DNA of 35,682 nucleotides, taken from NCBI GenBank assembly GCA_020852755.1, contig JADZAF010000244.1, forward strand, positions 1 to 35,682, written 5' to 3'. The stretch is from Bryobacterales bacterium. GTDB lineage: Bacteria > Acidobacteriota > Terriglobia > Bryobacterales > Bryobacteraceae. The notes below the pieces were generated by a model. It did no database searches. It worked only from the letters and a program-made list of their open reading frames with translations, and was not told the origin of the DNA. Position 1 is the first letter of the stretch. The number at the start of each line of letters is the position of its first letter. The position numbers and the translations under genes were made by a program. Positions 28,324 to 35,682 of this stretch are shown in pieces.

Positions 28324-28857
28324 CTACCCTACCTTGGCCGCCTCGGCTTTCGTGGGGACGGGAGGCTGGAGGCGCAACTTGCGGGGCTCGAGCGAAACCG
28401 CCACCGACCCGGAACGGGTGACGTCGATATCGCCGTAGCTGCGCATCACGTCGATGAATTCCTCCAGCTTCTCGGAGTGGCCGGTGGCTTCCAGCGCGAA
28501 GCCCTCGGGCGACGAGTCCACGACCCGGGCGCCGAAAATCTCGGCCTCTTTCAGAATCGCGGTCCGGCTCTCCAGGGTAGCCCGAACCCGCAGCAGTACC
28601 ATCTCGCGGCAGACCGCCGGCGAATCGGTCAGGTCGCTGGCCTGGAGCACGTTGACCAGTTTGTTCATCTGCTTCACGACCTGCTGCCGCAGGTTGGGGT
28701 CCACATCGACCACGATGGTCATGCGCGAAAGCCCCGGGTCCAGGGTGCGGGCCACGGTGAGGCTTTCGATATTGTACCCCCGGGCGCTGAGCACTCCGGT
28801 GATACGCATCAGGGCGCCGGGCTTGTTCTCCACCAGCAGGGAAATCACCTGTAACAT
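28324..28857 (-). CDS. ilvN: Acetolactate synthase small subunit
   Basis: The regulatory subunit of acetolactate synthase. The 177-residue product has an N-terminal ACT domain (VISLLVENKPGALMRITGVL, then SARGYNIESLTVA and a strand in TIVVDVDP) that binds valine in the family, and the second ACT-like half ending with the REGVDSSPEGFALEATG-like stretch (here ARVVDSSPEGFALEATG). The length matches the long IlvH form. GAGGT lies five bases before ATG 28857. It starts seven bases after ilvB, as usual. Confidence 0.96.
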   Translation of the reverse strand: MLQVISLLVENKPGALMRITGVLSARGYNIESLTVARTLDPGLSRMTIVVDVDPNLRQQVVKQMNKLVNVLQASDLTDSPAVCREMVLLRVRATLESRTAILKEAEIFGARVVDSSPEGFALEATGHSEKLEEFIDVMRSYGDIDVTRSGSVAVSLEPRKLRLQPPVPTKAEAAKVG

Positions 28858-28864
28858 AAGAACC

Positions 28865-30595
28865 TCACTTGGGAACCGGGACCGGCTGGGGCGGAGCCAG
28901 CACCATCTCGTTGACCGCGGCGCCCGCCGGCACCATGGGATAGACGTTTTCGAAGGGCGACACCCGGATGTTCAACAGGTACGGCCCGGGCTCGTCGACG
29001 GCTTCCTTCAGCGCCGGGGCCAGTTCCTCGGGCCGCTCGATGGTGCGCCCGGTGAAGCCGTAGGCCGCGGCCAGCTTGGCCGCATCGGGGAAGCAGTCCA
29101 GGGTCACCGCGCTCAGGCGGTTGTTGTAGAACAGTTCCTGCCACTGGCGGACCATGCCCAGGTAGCCGTTGTTGACGACGATGATCTTGACGGGCAGCCC
29201 GTTGGAACCCACCGTAGCCAGCTCCGGAATGGACATCTGGAAGCCGCCGTCGCCCACCACCGCGAAGACCAGCTTGTCCGGACGGGCGAACTGCGCGCCG
29301 ATGGCGCTGGGCAGGCCGAATCCCATGGAGCCCAGCCCGCCGGAGCTGAGCCACAGCCTGGGCTCGTGGAAGCGGATCAGCTGGGCGGCCCACATCTGGT
29401 GCTGACCCACGTCGCTGGTCACGATGGCCTGCCCCCCGGAGATGCGGTCGATCTCCGCCATGACGTGCTGGGGCTTGATCTCGCTATCGGAGCTGACGGG
29501 CGCCAGCGGGTGCTGGCTCTGCCAGGCGCGCACCTGGCGCCACCAGTGCTGGCGGGCTTCGGACTGGGTGTTGCGGGCCGCGGAATCCATTTCCCGGAGC
29601 ATGCGGTTCAGCTTGGCCAGCACGCGCCTGGCGTCGCCCACGATGGGCAGGTCGGGATTGCGATTCTTGCCGATCTCGGCCGGATCGATGTCCACGTGGA
29701 TCACCTTGGCATGCGGGGCGAAGGCGGCCAGGCGCCCGGTCACCCGGTCGTCGAAGCGCACGCCCAGGGCGATCAGCAGGTCGCAGTGGGTCATGCCCAT
29801 GTTGGCCGCGTAGCTGCCGTGCATGCCGGGCATGCTGATGAAGTTGGGGTGATTGCCGGGCAGCGCGCCGAGCCCCATGAGCGTGCACACCGCGGGGGCG
29901 TCGATCAGCTCCACCAGCTCGCGCAGCTCGGCCGAGGCGTTGGCCGCGATGATGCCTCCGCCCGCGTAGACGAAGGGACGCTGCGCCTCGGCTATCATCT
30001 GGGCGGCGCGGCGGATCTGCCCGGTGTGGCCTTCCGTGAAGACCTTGTAGCCGGGAAGGTGAATGGCGGAGACCGGGGCATAGTGCGCCTGCCCCTGGAA
30101 CACGTCCTTGGGAATGTCCACCAGCACCGGGCCGGGACGGCCGGTGGAGGCGATGTAGAAAGCTTCGTGGATCACCTGCGGCAGGTCGGGCAGGTTCTTG
30201 ACCAGAAAGTTGTGCTTGGTGCAGGAGCGCGTGATGCCGAAAGTGTCGGCTTCCTGGAAGGCGTCGCTGCCGATCAGCTTGCTGGCCACCTGTCCGGTGA
30301 TGGCGACCACCGGAACCGAGTCCATGAGGGCGTTGACCAGCCCGGTGACCAGGTTGGTGGCGCCGGGGCCGGAGGTCGCGCAGCAGACGCCTACCCGGCC
30401 GGTCGCCCGCGCATAGCCTTCGGCCGCGAAGCAGGCGTTCTGCTCGTGCCGTACCAGCACGTGGCGGATGGGATGCTCATAGACCGCGTCATACAAGGGG
30501 AGCGTGACGCCTCCGGGATATCCGAAGAAGCAGTCCACGCCCTCCCGCACCAGGCATTCCAGCAGCATTCGCGCGCCGCTCATCATGTTTGGCAT
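28865..30595 (-). CDS. ilvB: Acetolactate synthase large subunit
   Basis: The catalytic subunit condenses pyruvate with pyruvate or 2-oxobutyrate, with ThDP, FAD and Mg2+. From ATG 30595 it is 576 residues: the glutamate-bearing VLVRHEQNACFAAEGYAR, the FAD/centre region with PVVAITGQVASKLIGSDAF (partly quoted) and the ThDP motif VVGDGGFQMSIPELATV to VNNGYLGMVRQ. The open frame continues to 30667, but the extra 24 codons overlap the attenuator's T-run, so ATG 30595 with GAGGGAAG upstream is chosen. First structural gene after the leader, so it is under the attenuator's control. Confidence 0.97.
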   Translation of the reverse strand: MPNMMSGARMLLECLVREGVDCFFGYPGGVTLPLYDAVYEHPIRHVLVRHEQNACFAAEGYARATGRVGVCCATSGPGATNLVTGLVNALMDSVPVVAITGQVASKLIGSDAFQEADTFGITRSCTKHNFLVKNLPDLPQVIHEAFYIASTGRPGPVLVDIPKDVFQGQAHYAPVSAIHLPGYKVFTEGHTGQIRRAAQMIAEAQRPFVYAGGGIIAANASAELRELVELIDAPAVCTLMGLGALPGNHPNFISMPGMHGSYAANMGMTHCDLLIALGVRFDDRVTGRLAAFAPHAKVIHVDIDPAEIGKNRNPDLPIVGDARRVLAKLNRMLREMDSAARNTQSEARQHWWRQVRAWQSQHPLAPVSSDSEIKPQHVMAEIDRISGGQAIVTSDVGQHQMWAAQLIRFHEPRLWLSSGGLGSMGFGLPSAIGAQFARPDKLVFAVVGDGGFQMSIPELATVGSNGLPVKIIVVNNGYLGMVRQWQELFYNNRLSAVTLDCFPDAAKLAAAYGFTGRTIERPEELAPALKEAVDEPGPYLLNIRVSPFENVYPMVPAGAAVNEMVLAPPQPVPVPK

Positions 30596-30665
30596 ATCTT
30601 CCCTCGACTCGTTCCTGGTCGCCGTGCCGGACGGCCGCTTGGGGCGGGTAAAAGGGGCGGATAAC

Positions 30666-30707
30666 AAAAAAGGCCACCAGCCGGTTTTTTCTTCCCCGCT
30701 GGTGGCC
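30666..30707 (-). terminator. ilv attenuator (Rho-independent terminator)
   Basis: On the minus strand GGCCACCAGC (30707-30698) pairs perfectly with GCTGGTGGCC (30681-30672), loop 16 bases, and six U follow (30671-30666). It lies between the leader peptide stop and ilvB, 71 bases ahead of the ilvB ATG, where it would stop transcription before the operon. Confidence 0.9.
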
Positions 30708-30742
30708 TCGGAACCTTTTACCGTTTCGGGCCTTACGCGGGG
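30694..30742 (-). promoter_or_regulatory. Antiterminator hairpin of the ilv leader
   Basis: On the minus strand CCCCGC (30742-30737), at the last codons of the leader peptide, can pair with GCGGGG (30699-30694), and GGCC (30732-30729) with GGCC (30707-30704), separated by GTAA and ACCA. The second arm includes the attenuator's left arm, so the two structures exclude each other. A ribosome finishing the leader would cover the first arm and free the terminator. Confidence 0.7.
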
Positions 30743-30837
30743 CCGGCTACAGTGACCACAATAATAGCGATGATAACGCCGCCTGCCACGAGATTCGACC
30801 CGCTGTTGCGAACACGGGTTGTCCGGCCAGGCGACAT
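30733..30837 (-). CDS. Branched-chain attenuator leader peptide (34 residues)
   Basis: An ATG at 30837 opens a 34-codon frame ending in TAA at 30735-30733. The last 14 residues are VIIAIIVVTVAGPA; with the Leu-Val pair before them this makes about six Val, four Ile and one Leu among the last 19 residues. This is the layout of ilv leaders such as IvbL and IlvL of E. coli, in which stalling on scarce Val/Ile-tRNA favours the antiterminator. The attenuator follows 26 bases after the stop, in the right position for coupling. The ribosome site before the ATG is weak; an in-frame GTG 17 codons before the stop is another possible start. The assignment rests on composition plus position; no homologue was compared. 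Confidence 0.78.
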   Translation of the reverse strand: MSPGRTTRVRNSGSNLVAGGVIIAIIVVTVAGPA

Positions 30838-30888
30838 AGCTATGTGACTACGTTAACTCAGCAAGCCCGGGAAATGCAAGAGGCCCGC

Positions 30889-30894
30889 ACTATA
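30889..30894 (-). promoter_or_regulatory. Candidate -10 element of the ilv operon
   Basis: On the minus strand TATAGT (30894-30889) lies about 52 bases before the leader ATG, in an AT-rich patch that stands out in this GC-rich sequence. No convincing -35. The same patch could serve the divergent sialidase-like gene. Confidence 0.35.
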
Positions 30895-31005
30895 AAATAT
30901 TCTAATCGCCCTATTTGTTTCGGGACGGCCTCCCGCCCGGCCCCCCGCGCGAGAATGGAATGGCTTGGGACTCGCTTTGCCGGTCCCCGCTAAGGAGGCC
31001 CTTTC

Positions 31006-32067
31006 ATGTTGGCGATGCTCCTGCTGGCCGCGCTGGCCGCGCCCCCGGCGGTTTTCGAGTACCTGGTGGCGCCCGCCGGGCCCGGCAACCCGCGCAATTC
31101 CGAAGCCGACCTGCTCGAACTCAGGGACGGCCGGCTGCTGCTGGCCTGGATCGAGTTTCAGGGCCCGCGGGGCAGCGATTGGGCGCCCGGGCGGATCTCG
31201 GCCATGATCTCGCGCGACAACGGCCGGACCTGGAGGGACAAGTTCACGTTGCAGGAAAACATCGGCGCCATGAACGTGATGGAGCCGGACCTGCTGCGCC
31301 TGCGCTCCGGCAGGATCCTGTTCATCTTCGCCCGCAAGAATTCGGAAGCCGATTGCCGGCCCATGGTGCGGATCTCCTCCGACGACGGCAATAGCTTTTC
31401 CCCGCCCCGCCCGATGCCCATCGATCCCTACCCTTCCTACACGGGCTTCAATCACGACCGCGCCGTCCAGCTGCGCTCCGGCCGCATCCTGATGCCGCTG
31501 TTCTTCACCAGGGATTACCGGGTGGATCCGCGCATCCTGAGCCGGGTTTACTATTCCGACGACGAGGGAGCGACCTGGAAACCGAGCCGCACGGTGGTGG
31601 ACGTGAAGGAGAGCAAGGTGGGAGCCCAGGAGCCGGGCGTGGTGGAACTGAACGATGGGCGGGTGATGATGTGGATCCGCAACAGCACGGGGAGAGTCCA
31701 CAAGTGTTATTCGAGCGACCGGGGCGAAACCTGGACGGCGCCCGAGCCGATGGATCTGGTGTCGCCCGTCTCGCCGCAGTCGATCAAGCGGATTCCCTCA
31801 ACCGGCCATCTGCTGGTGGTGTGGAACAACTCCCCGGACCGGCGGTTTCCGCTGACGGCGGCGATTTCGAAAGACGAGGGGCGGACCTGGGAGCATGTCA
31901 GGAACCTGGACGAGGATCCGGCGCACACCTACGCGTACACCAGCATTACTTTTGTGAAAGACCGCGTGGTGTTTACTTACTACGCGGGGCCGCCCGCCGG
32001 GCGGGATCAGACGCCGGAGTGGTCCTTGAAGCTGAAGAGCGTGCCGGTCGGGTGGCTGTACGAGTGA
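31006..32067 (+). CDS. Sialidase-like BNR/Asp-box protein
   Basis: The 353-residue product has a short hydrophobic N-terminus (MLAMLLLAALAAPPAV), probably a signal peptide, and a six-bladed propeller with five Asp boxes: SRDNGRTW, SSDDGNSF, SDDEGATW, SSDRGETW and SKDEGRTW. This is the sialidase/exo-alpha-sialidase fold. An Arg triad needed for sialic acid is not obvious by eye, so a neuraminidase activity is uncertain; the fold is also found in other surface glycan hydrolases. AAGGAGG lies about seven to eight bases before the ATG. It is divergent from the ilv operon and convergent with the response regulator, 24 bases away. Confidence 0.83.
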   Translation: MLAMLLLAALAAPPAVFEYLVAPAGPGNPRNSEADLLELRDGRLLLAWIEFQGPRGSDWAPGRISAMISRDNGRTWRDKFTLQENIGAMNVMEPDLLRLRSGRILFIFARKNSEADCRPMVRISSDDGNSFSPPRPMPIDPYPSYTGFNHDRAVQLRSGRILMPLFFTRDYRVDPRILSRVYYSDDEGATWKPSRTVVDVKESKVGAQEPGVVELNDGRVMMWIRNSTGRVHKCYSSDRGETWTAPEPMDLVSPVSPQSIKRIPSTGHLLVVWNNSPDRRFPLTAAISKDEGRTWEHVRNLDEDPAHTYAYTSITFVKDRVVFTYYAGPPAGRDQTPEWSLKLKSVPVGWLYE

Positions 32068-32091
32068 GCCGGGGCGGCCGGTTGACCAGCC

Positions 32092-32742
32092 TCACGCGAT
32101 GATCTTCTTCCGCACCGCGTACAGCACGATCTCAGCCGTATTGTGCAGATTGAGCTTCTGCATGATGTGGGTGCGGTGGGTCTCCACGGTATAGGGGCTG
32201 AGGTTCAGCAGGCCGGCCACTTCCTTGTTGGATTTGCCTTCGGCCAGCAGCTGCAGCACTTCCTTTTCGCGGTCGGTCAGCAGGTCGTAGGAATCCTCCA
32301 GGCCGCGCTGCTGCAGCTGGCGCAGGTAGTCCTCCAGCAGGGTCTGCGAGATGGCCGCGCTGAAGAAGGGCTTGCCCTGGGCCACGGTCTCCACGGCGCG
32401 CACCAGGTCCGCTTCGGCCGAGTCCTTCAGCAGGTAGCCGCGCGCCCCGGCCATCAAAGTGCGGACCAGGTAGCCTTCGTCGGAATGCATGCTGAGCATG
32501 ATCACGCCGGTGGAGGCGTCGCGCTTCACGATCTGGGCGGTGGCGTCGATGCCGTTCAAGCGCGGCATGGCGATGTCCATCACCACGATGTTCGGCTTCA
32601 GCTGCTCGGCCAGGTCCACGGCCTCGCGGCCGTCGGAAGCCTCGCCCACCACTTCGATGCCCGGCCTGCGCTCCAGCAGGAAGCGCAGCCCCTTGCGGAC
32701 TACGCCGTGGTCGTCGGCCAGTAACACGCGGATCTTGCTCAT
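32092..32742 (-). CDS. NarL/FixJ-type response regulator
   Basis: A 216-residue DNA-binding regulator. The receiver domain has DD at 10-11, the phosphoacceptor Asp56 in VVMDIAMP, Ser84 and Lys106 in LLKDSAEAD. The LuxR-type helix-turn-helix at about 150-210 reads LTDREKEVLQLLAEGKSNKE (further VAGLLNLSPYTVETHRTHIM). The longer open frame beyond 32742 reads into the kinase gene and is not used. ATG 32742 overlaps the kinase stop by four bases (ATGA), so the pair is translationally coupled and forms a two-component system. Target genes are not visible. Confidence 0.95.
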   Translation of the reverse strand: MSKIRVLLADDHGVVRKGLRFLLERRPGIEVVGEASDGREAVDLAEQLKPNIVVMDIAMPRLNGIDATAQIVKRDASTGVIMLSMHSDEGYLVRTLMAGARGYLLKDSAEADLVRAVETVAQGKPFFSAAISQTLLEDYLRQLQQRGLEDSYDLLTDREKEVLQLLAEGKSNKEVAGLLNLSPYTVETHRTHIMQKLNLHNTAEIVLYAVRKKIIA

Positions 32743-34112
32743 ATGCGGACCTCGGTTTCCGCCCGCGCGGCGCTTTCGGGCTCTGGCCGCAGCGGGATCT
32801 CGGCCTGCAGCAGGGTGCCCCGGCCGGGCTGCGAGCGGATCTCCACCTTGCCGCCCAGCTCGCGCACCCGCTCTTCGATACTGATCAACCCCAGGCCGGG
32901 GGTGAACTGCGAGCCGCGCCGGAACCCCACGCCGTCGTCCTGGACGGTGAAGGCCAGGGAGTGCTCCCCCACGTGAACGGCCACGCGGATGTGCCGCGCC
33001 CTGGCATGCCGCGCGCAATTGGTGAAGGCTTCCTGAATCACCCGGTAGACGCAGGTGCGGTGGGTGTCCGGCAGCGATCCGGCGGGCCCTTCCACAACCA
33101 GCTCGACCGGGATGCCGGTACGGCGCGAGAAGTCGCGGATCTGCCACTCCAGCGCGGGCCCCAGGCCCAGGTCGTCCAGCAGCGATGGGCGCAGGCCCAT
33201 GGCCATGTCGCGCACCGCCCGCAGGGTCTTCTCGGCCAGCCCCTTGGCCTCCTGCATGCGTTCCTTGAACGGCTCCTCGGGACCGGTCCGGATGGCTTCC
33301 AGGTTGGCCAGCTCAAAGCGCAGGCCGGTGAGCATCTGGCCCACCTCGTCGTGCAGCTCGCGCGAGATGCGGCGCCGCTCGTCCTCCTGGGCGCGCACCA
33401 GCTTCAGTGAAAGGCGGCGCAGCTCCCGCTCGGCCCGTTCGGTGGCGCGGTGATGCTCGTCGGCGCGCTTCTCCAGCCGCGCCAGTTGCAGCGCGCTGGC
33501 GCCGGCCACCAGCAGGCCCAGCAGCACGATCACCGCCAGGGTCCAGATGGTGTAGCGGCGGAACTCCTGAAGGCTGCGGTCGATGCGCCGCTGGTGCTGG
33601 CGGAAATTGGCCACGTTCAGCCGGGAGATCTCCTCGGCCATCTCCAGCACGGCAGTGCGGCGCGGCAGCACTTCGCGCCGCAGAAACAGCGAGCTGATGG
33701 CCAGCTTGCGCCGCGGCGTCCATTCGAAGACGGGATCCATAGTGTCCCAGTAGGCGTCCAGCTCCTTGCGCAGCTGCTGGAGCATCCGGCGCTCCGCCGG
33801 AATCTCGAATCCGCCGAGTTCCTCGACCTTGCGCGACATCTCCTCGCGGATGCGCACCAGTTCCTCGCGGTGCATCAGGGCGGTGATGTGCGAGGGATCC
33901 AGCAGGTAATCGCGCACCAGCAGGCTGGAAAGGTAGACACCCGAGCGCAAATCGTCCAGGGCCGCTTCCCGCCGTGTGTAATCCTCGTGAATCCCCAGGA
34001 TAGTGGTGTAGATCTGCTGTCCCTGCCGGTAGCCGGACAGGCCCGAAAGTATCGTCAGCAGCACCAGGCTGCCCATGCCGATCAACAGGATGTGCCACAG
34101 CCGGGGTCTCAT
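32739..34112 (-). CDS. NarL-family sensor histidine kinase
   Basis: A 457-residue membrane kinase, partner of the regulator. Transmembrane segments lie at about 7-27 and 188-210, with a helical periplasmic domain between, similar to CHASE3-type sensors. Next come a coiled coil, the HisKA_3 box RRISRELHDEVGQMLTGLRF (His254), and the ATPase with FTNCARHARARHIRV, QDDGVGF and GLGLISIEERVRELGGKVEI (partly quoted). All parts of a NarX/DesK-like kinase are present. The signal is unknown. The gene is divergent from the Gfo/Idh/MocA gene. Confidence 0.93.
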   Translation of the reverse strand: MRPRLWHILLIGMGSLVLLTILSGLSGYRQGQQIYTTILGIHEDYTRREAALDDLRSGVYLSSLLVRDYLLDPSHITALMHREELVRIREEMSRKVEELGGFEIPAERRMLQQLRKELDAYWDTMDPVFEWTPRRKLAISSLFLRREVLPRRTAVLEMAEEISRLNVANFRQHQRRIDRSLQEFRRYTIWTLAVIVLLGLLVAGASALQLARLEKRADEHHRATERAERELRRLSLKLVRAQEDERRRISRELHDEVGQMLTGLRFELANLEAIRTGPEEPFKERMQEAKGLAEKTLRAVRDMAMGLRPSLLDDLGLGPALEWQIRDFSRRTGIPVELVVEGPAGSLPDTHRTCVYRVIQEAFTNCARHARARHIRVAVHVGEHSLAFTVQDDGVGFRRGSQFTPGLGLISIEERVRELGGKVEIRSQPGRGTLLQAEIPLRPEPESAARAETEVRI

Positions 34113-34191
34113 CCGCGCTCCGGGTCGTATCGTCTATACCCTTTGTACCATCCGGGCGCAGGCCGCCGTCGTTTCAGTTATGGTGGAACAC

Positions 34192-35220
34192 ATGGAACCG
34201 CTAGGCGTAGCCGTGCTGGGAACCGGATCGGTTTCCGGAGAACACATCAAGGCGTTTCGCGACAATCCTCATACGGAAGTGCGCGCCATCCTGAGCCGCG
34301 ACCGGGCGCGGGCGGAGGCCAGGGCCGCGCAGTACAACCTCGCGAACTGCCGCCCTTACACCGACCTGGAGCAGTTGCTGCGCCAGGAAGACGTCTCCAT
34401 CGTTTCCATCTGCACCCCGCACGCCCTGCACGTGGAGCAGGGCGTGTGCTGCGCGGCCGCCGGGCGCCACCTGGTGGTGGAAAAGCCCGTGGCGCTCGAC
34501 CTGCCCGGACTGCGCCGCCTCACGGATGCGGTGGAGCGGGCCGGGGTGAGGAGCGTGGTCAGCTTCGTGCTTCGCTGGAACCCGCTGTTCGAAACCATCC
34601 GCGCCATGCTCGCCCAGGGTTTGGCGGGCAGCCTCTTCTATGCGGAGGTGGACTACCTGCACGGCATCGGGCGCGACTACACCGGGCACGCCTGGATCAC
34701 TACGCGGGAAGGCGGCGGCAGCAGTCTCCTGAGCGCGGGGTGCCACGCCGTGGACGGCCTGCGCTGGTTCGCCGGGCAGGAAGCGGTGGAGGTTTTCGCC
34801 TACAGTAACACCAGCCGCGGCAACCCGGCCGGGTACCAATACCATCCCAACACCGTGACCCTGGTGAAGTTCGCGAACGGCCTGATGGGCAAGGTGGCCA
34901 GCTCCATCGAATGCCAGATGCCCTACCTGTTCAACATCCTGCTGGCCGGCGACCGGGGCACCATCCGCAACAACCAGGTCTTCTCGCGCCAGTGGCCGGG
35001 CCAGACCGGCTGGGCCACCGTGCCGACTATCCTGCCCGACAGCGGCGCGGTGGAGCACCATCCCTTCCAGGCCCAGATGGATCACCTGGTCGACTGCATC
35101 CGGAGCGGCCGGGAATCGCACTGCAACCTGGCCGACGCCGCCAGGACGCACGAGATCTGCCTCGCGGCCGACCGGTCGGCGGAAACCGGACAGCCGGTCA
35201 AGCTCCCCCTCGAAGGGTAA
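34192..35220 (+). CDS. Gfo/Idh/MocA-family oxidoreductase
   Basis: The 342-residue product has the N-terminal Rossmann fold GVAVLGTGSVSGEHIKAF, DVSIVSICTPHALHVEQG and VVEKPVALDLPGL, the EKP Lys being the family's catalytic residue. The C-terminal beta-sheet domain follows. Members oxidise or reduce sugars and inositols with NAD(P). ATG 34192 has GGTGGA upstream and is preferred to 34180. No signal peptide. It is divergent from the histidine kinase. Substrate unknown; with GH51 and ThuA nearby, a sugar is plausible. Confidence 0.88.
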   Translation: MEPLGVAVLGTGSVSGEHIKAFRDNPHTEVRAILSRDRARAEARAAQYNLANCRPYTDLEQLLRQEDVSIVSICTPHALHVEQGVCCAAAGRHLVVEKPVALDLPGLRRLTDAVERAGVRSVVSFVLRWNPLFETIRAMLAQGLAGSLFYAEVDYLHGIGRDYTGHAWITTREGGGSSLLSAGCHAVDGLRWFAGQEAVEVFAYSNTSRGNPAGYQYHPNTVTLVKFANGLMGKVASSIECQMPYLFNILLAGDRGTIRNNQVFSRQWPGQTGWATVPTILPDSGAVEHHPFQAQMDHLVDCIRSGRESHCNLADAARTHEICLAADRSAETGQPVKLPLEG

Positions 35221-35329
35221 AGGAGCGCGCCGCGCGCGGAATTTCATCAAGCCGTCATCTTCCCGTCAACAGTCTGTAACTCAGTCTCGGATATAAAGGG
35301 CATGAGAAGGCGCTCGACTGCGCCCTGAT

Positions 35330-35682
35330 ATGGAACTTACTCAGAACCTGATCAGCCTGGTGGTGACGGTGGATCACAAGGTGATGCGCAAGGTCCACTG
35401 GTGGCCGGCCCCGCGCTGGCTGCGCCTGTGGATGCTGTGCGCCACCCGCGGCGGCGATGGCTGGCTCTGGTACGCCATGGGCCTGATTGTGCTGCTGTTC
35501 GGCGGACCTGCGCGGTTCGCAGCCGCCGGGGCGGCGGCGCTGTCTGCCGCCTGCGGCATCGCGGCGTTCCTCTGGCTGAAGCGCCTGACCGGGCGCAAGC
35601 GGCCCTGTGCGATCGAGCCGCACTGCTGGTCCAGCCTGCTGCCGCCCGACCGGTTCTCCTTTCCCTCGGGCCATACCATCAC
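35330..35682 (+). CDS. PAP2-family membrane phosphatase, 5' part (cut by window edge)
   Basis: The frame from ATG 35330 stays open to the window edge and gives at least 117 residues. It has a hydrophobic segment around WLWYAMGLIVLLFGG and one around AAGAAALSAACGIAAFLW, then KRLTGRKRPC, which is the first PAP2 motif (KxxxxxxRP), and PSGHTI, the second. PAP2 enzymes dephosphorylate phosphatidic acid, undecaprenyl pyrophosphate and similar lipids in the membrane. The third motif lies beyond the window. The start is the most upstream in-frame ATG; TATAAA at 35292-35297 is a possible -10 element. Confidence 0.85.
   Translation, partial: MELTQNLISLVVTVDHKVMRKVHWWPAPRWLRLWMLCATRGGDGWLWYAMGLIVLLFGGPARFAAAGAAALSAACGIAAFLWLKRLTGRKRPCAIEPHCWSSLLPPDRFSFPSGHTI

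Noticed and set aside
28454..30664. Long plus-strand frame opposite ilvN and ilvB
   Set aside because: Antisense shadow of conserved genes, with no recognisable domain.

Overview
The window looks like chromosomal DNA from a high-GC member of the Acidobacteriota, probably near Solibacter/Bryobacter. This is inferred from a 1,197-residue Oar-like TonB-dependent receptor, several small secreted enzymes, Tat-exported sugar-type oxidoreductases, a PEP-CTERM protein, and citramalate synthase inside the ilv operon. No 16S or other taxonomic marker is present, so the placement is inference.

Region 1 (1-6380) is the unusual part. The window opens inside purF (Bacillus-type, Fe-S binding), which ends at 672. 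Three further pieces of the same purF 3' part follow in the same orientation: about 2925-3396, 5266-5304 and about 6199-6376. Between them sit accessory modules: an H1-like tail plus an alpha/beta hydrolase; a PEP-CTERM protein, a small secreted protein and a truncated HicB antitoxin; and a methyltransferase with a signal peptide. Every junction between modules carries a purF tail, so the region reads as repeated accretion of cargo at the 3' end of purF. No integrase or transposase is visible.

Region 2 (6443-11680) holds small housekeeping or accessory enzymes: a secreted retropepsin-like protease, a DinB-like protein, a cupin, an NTF2-like secreted protein, an aldo/keto reductase, a RibD-type reductase and a glyoxalase-fold protein. 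Region 3 (11826-22888) is a polymer and sugar region: Oar-like receptor, a Tat-exported orphan protein, then a co-directional run of Tat-exported aldo/keto reductase-like protein, ThuA-like protein, GH51 arabinofuranosidase and recN. Region 4 (22889-24268) has one small unknown gene and decayed remnants of a receiver domain and a TPR protein.

Region 5 (24269-30837, minus strand) is an ilvB-ilvN-ilvC-cimA-aminotransferase operon. In front of it is a previously unlisted 34-codon leader peptide rich in Val/Ile, a mutually exclusive antiterminator, and a perfect 10-bp Rho-independent attenuator. This is a classical branched-chain amino acid attenuation system. CimA makes isoleucine precursors from pyruvate, so the operon can supply Ile and Val without threonine deaminase. 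Region 6 (31006-35682) has a sialidase-like BNR protein, a NarL-type two-component pair, a Gfo/Idh/MocA oxidoreductase and the start of a PAP2 phosphatase cut by the window edge.
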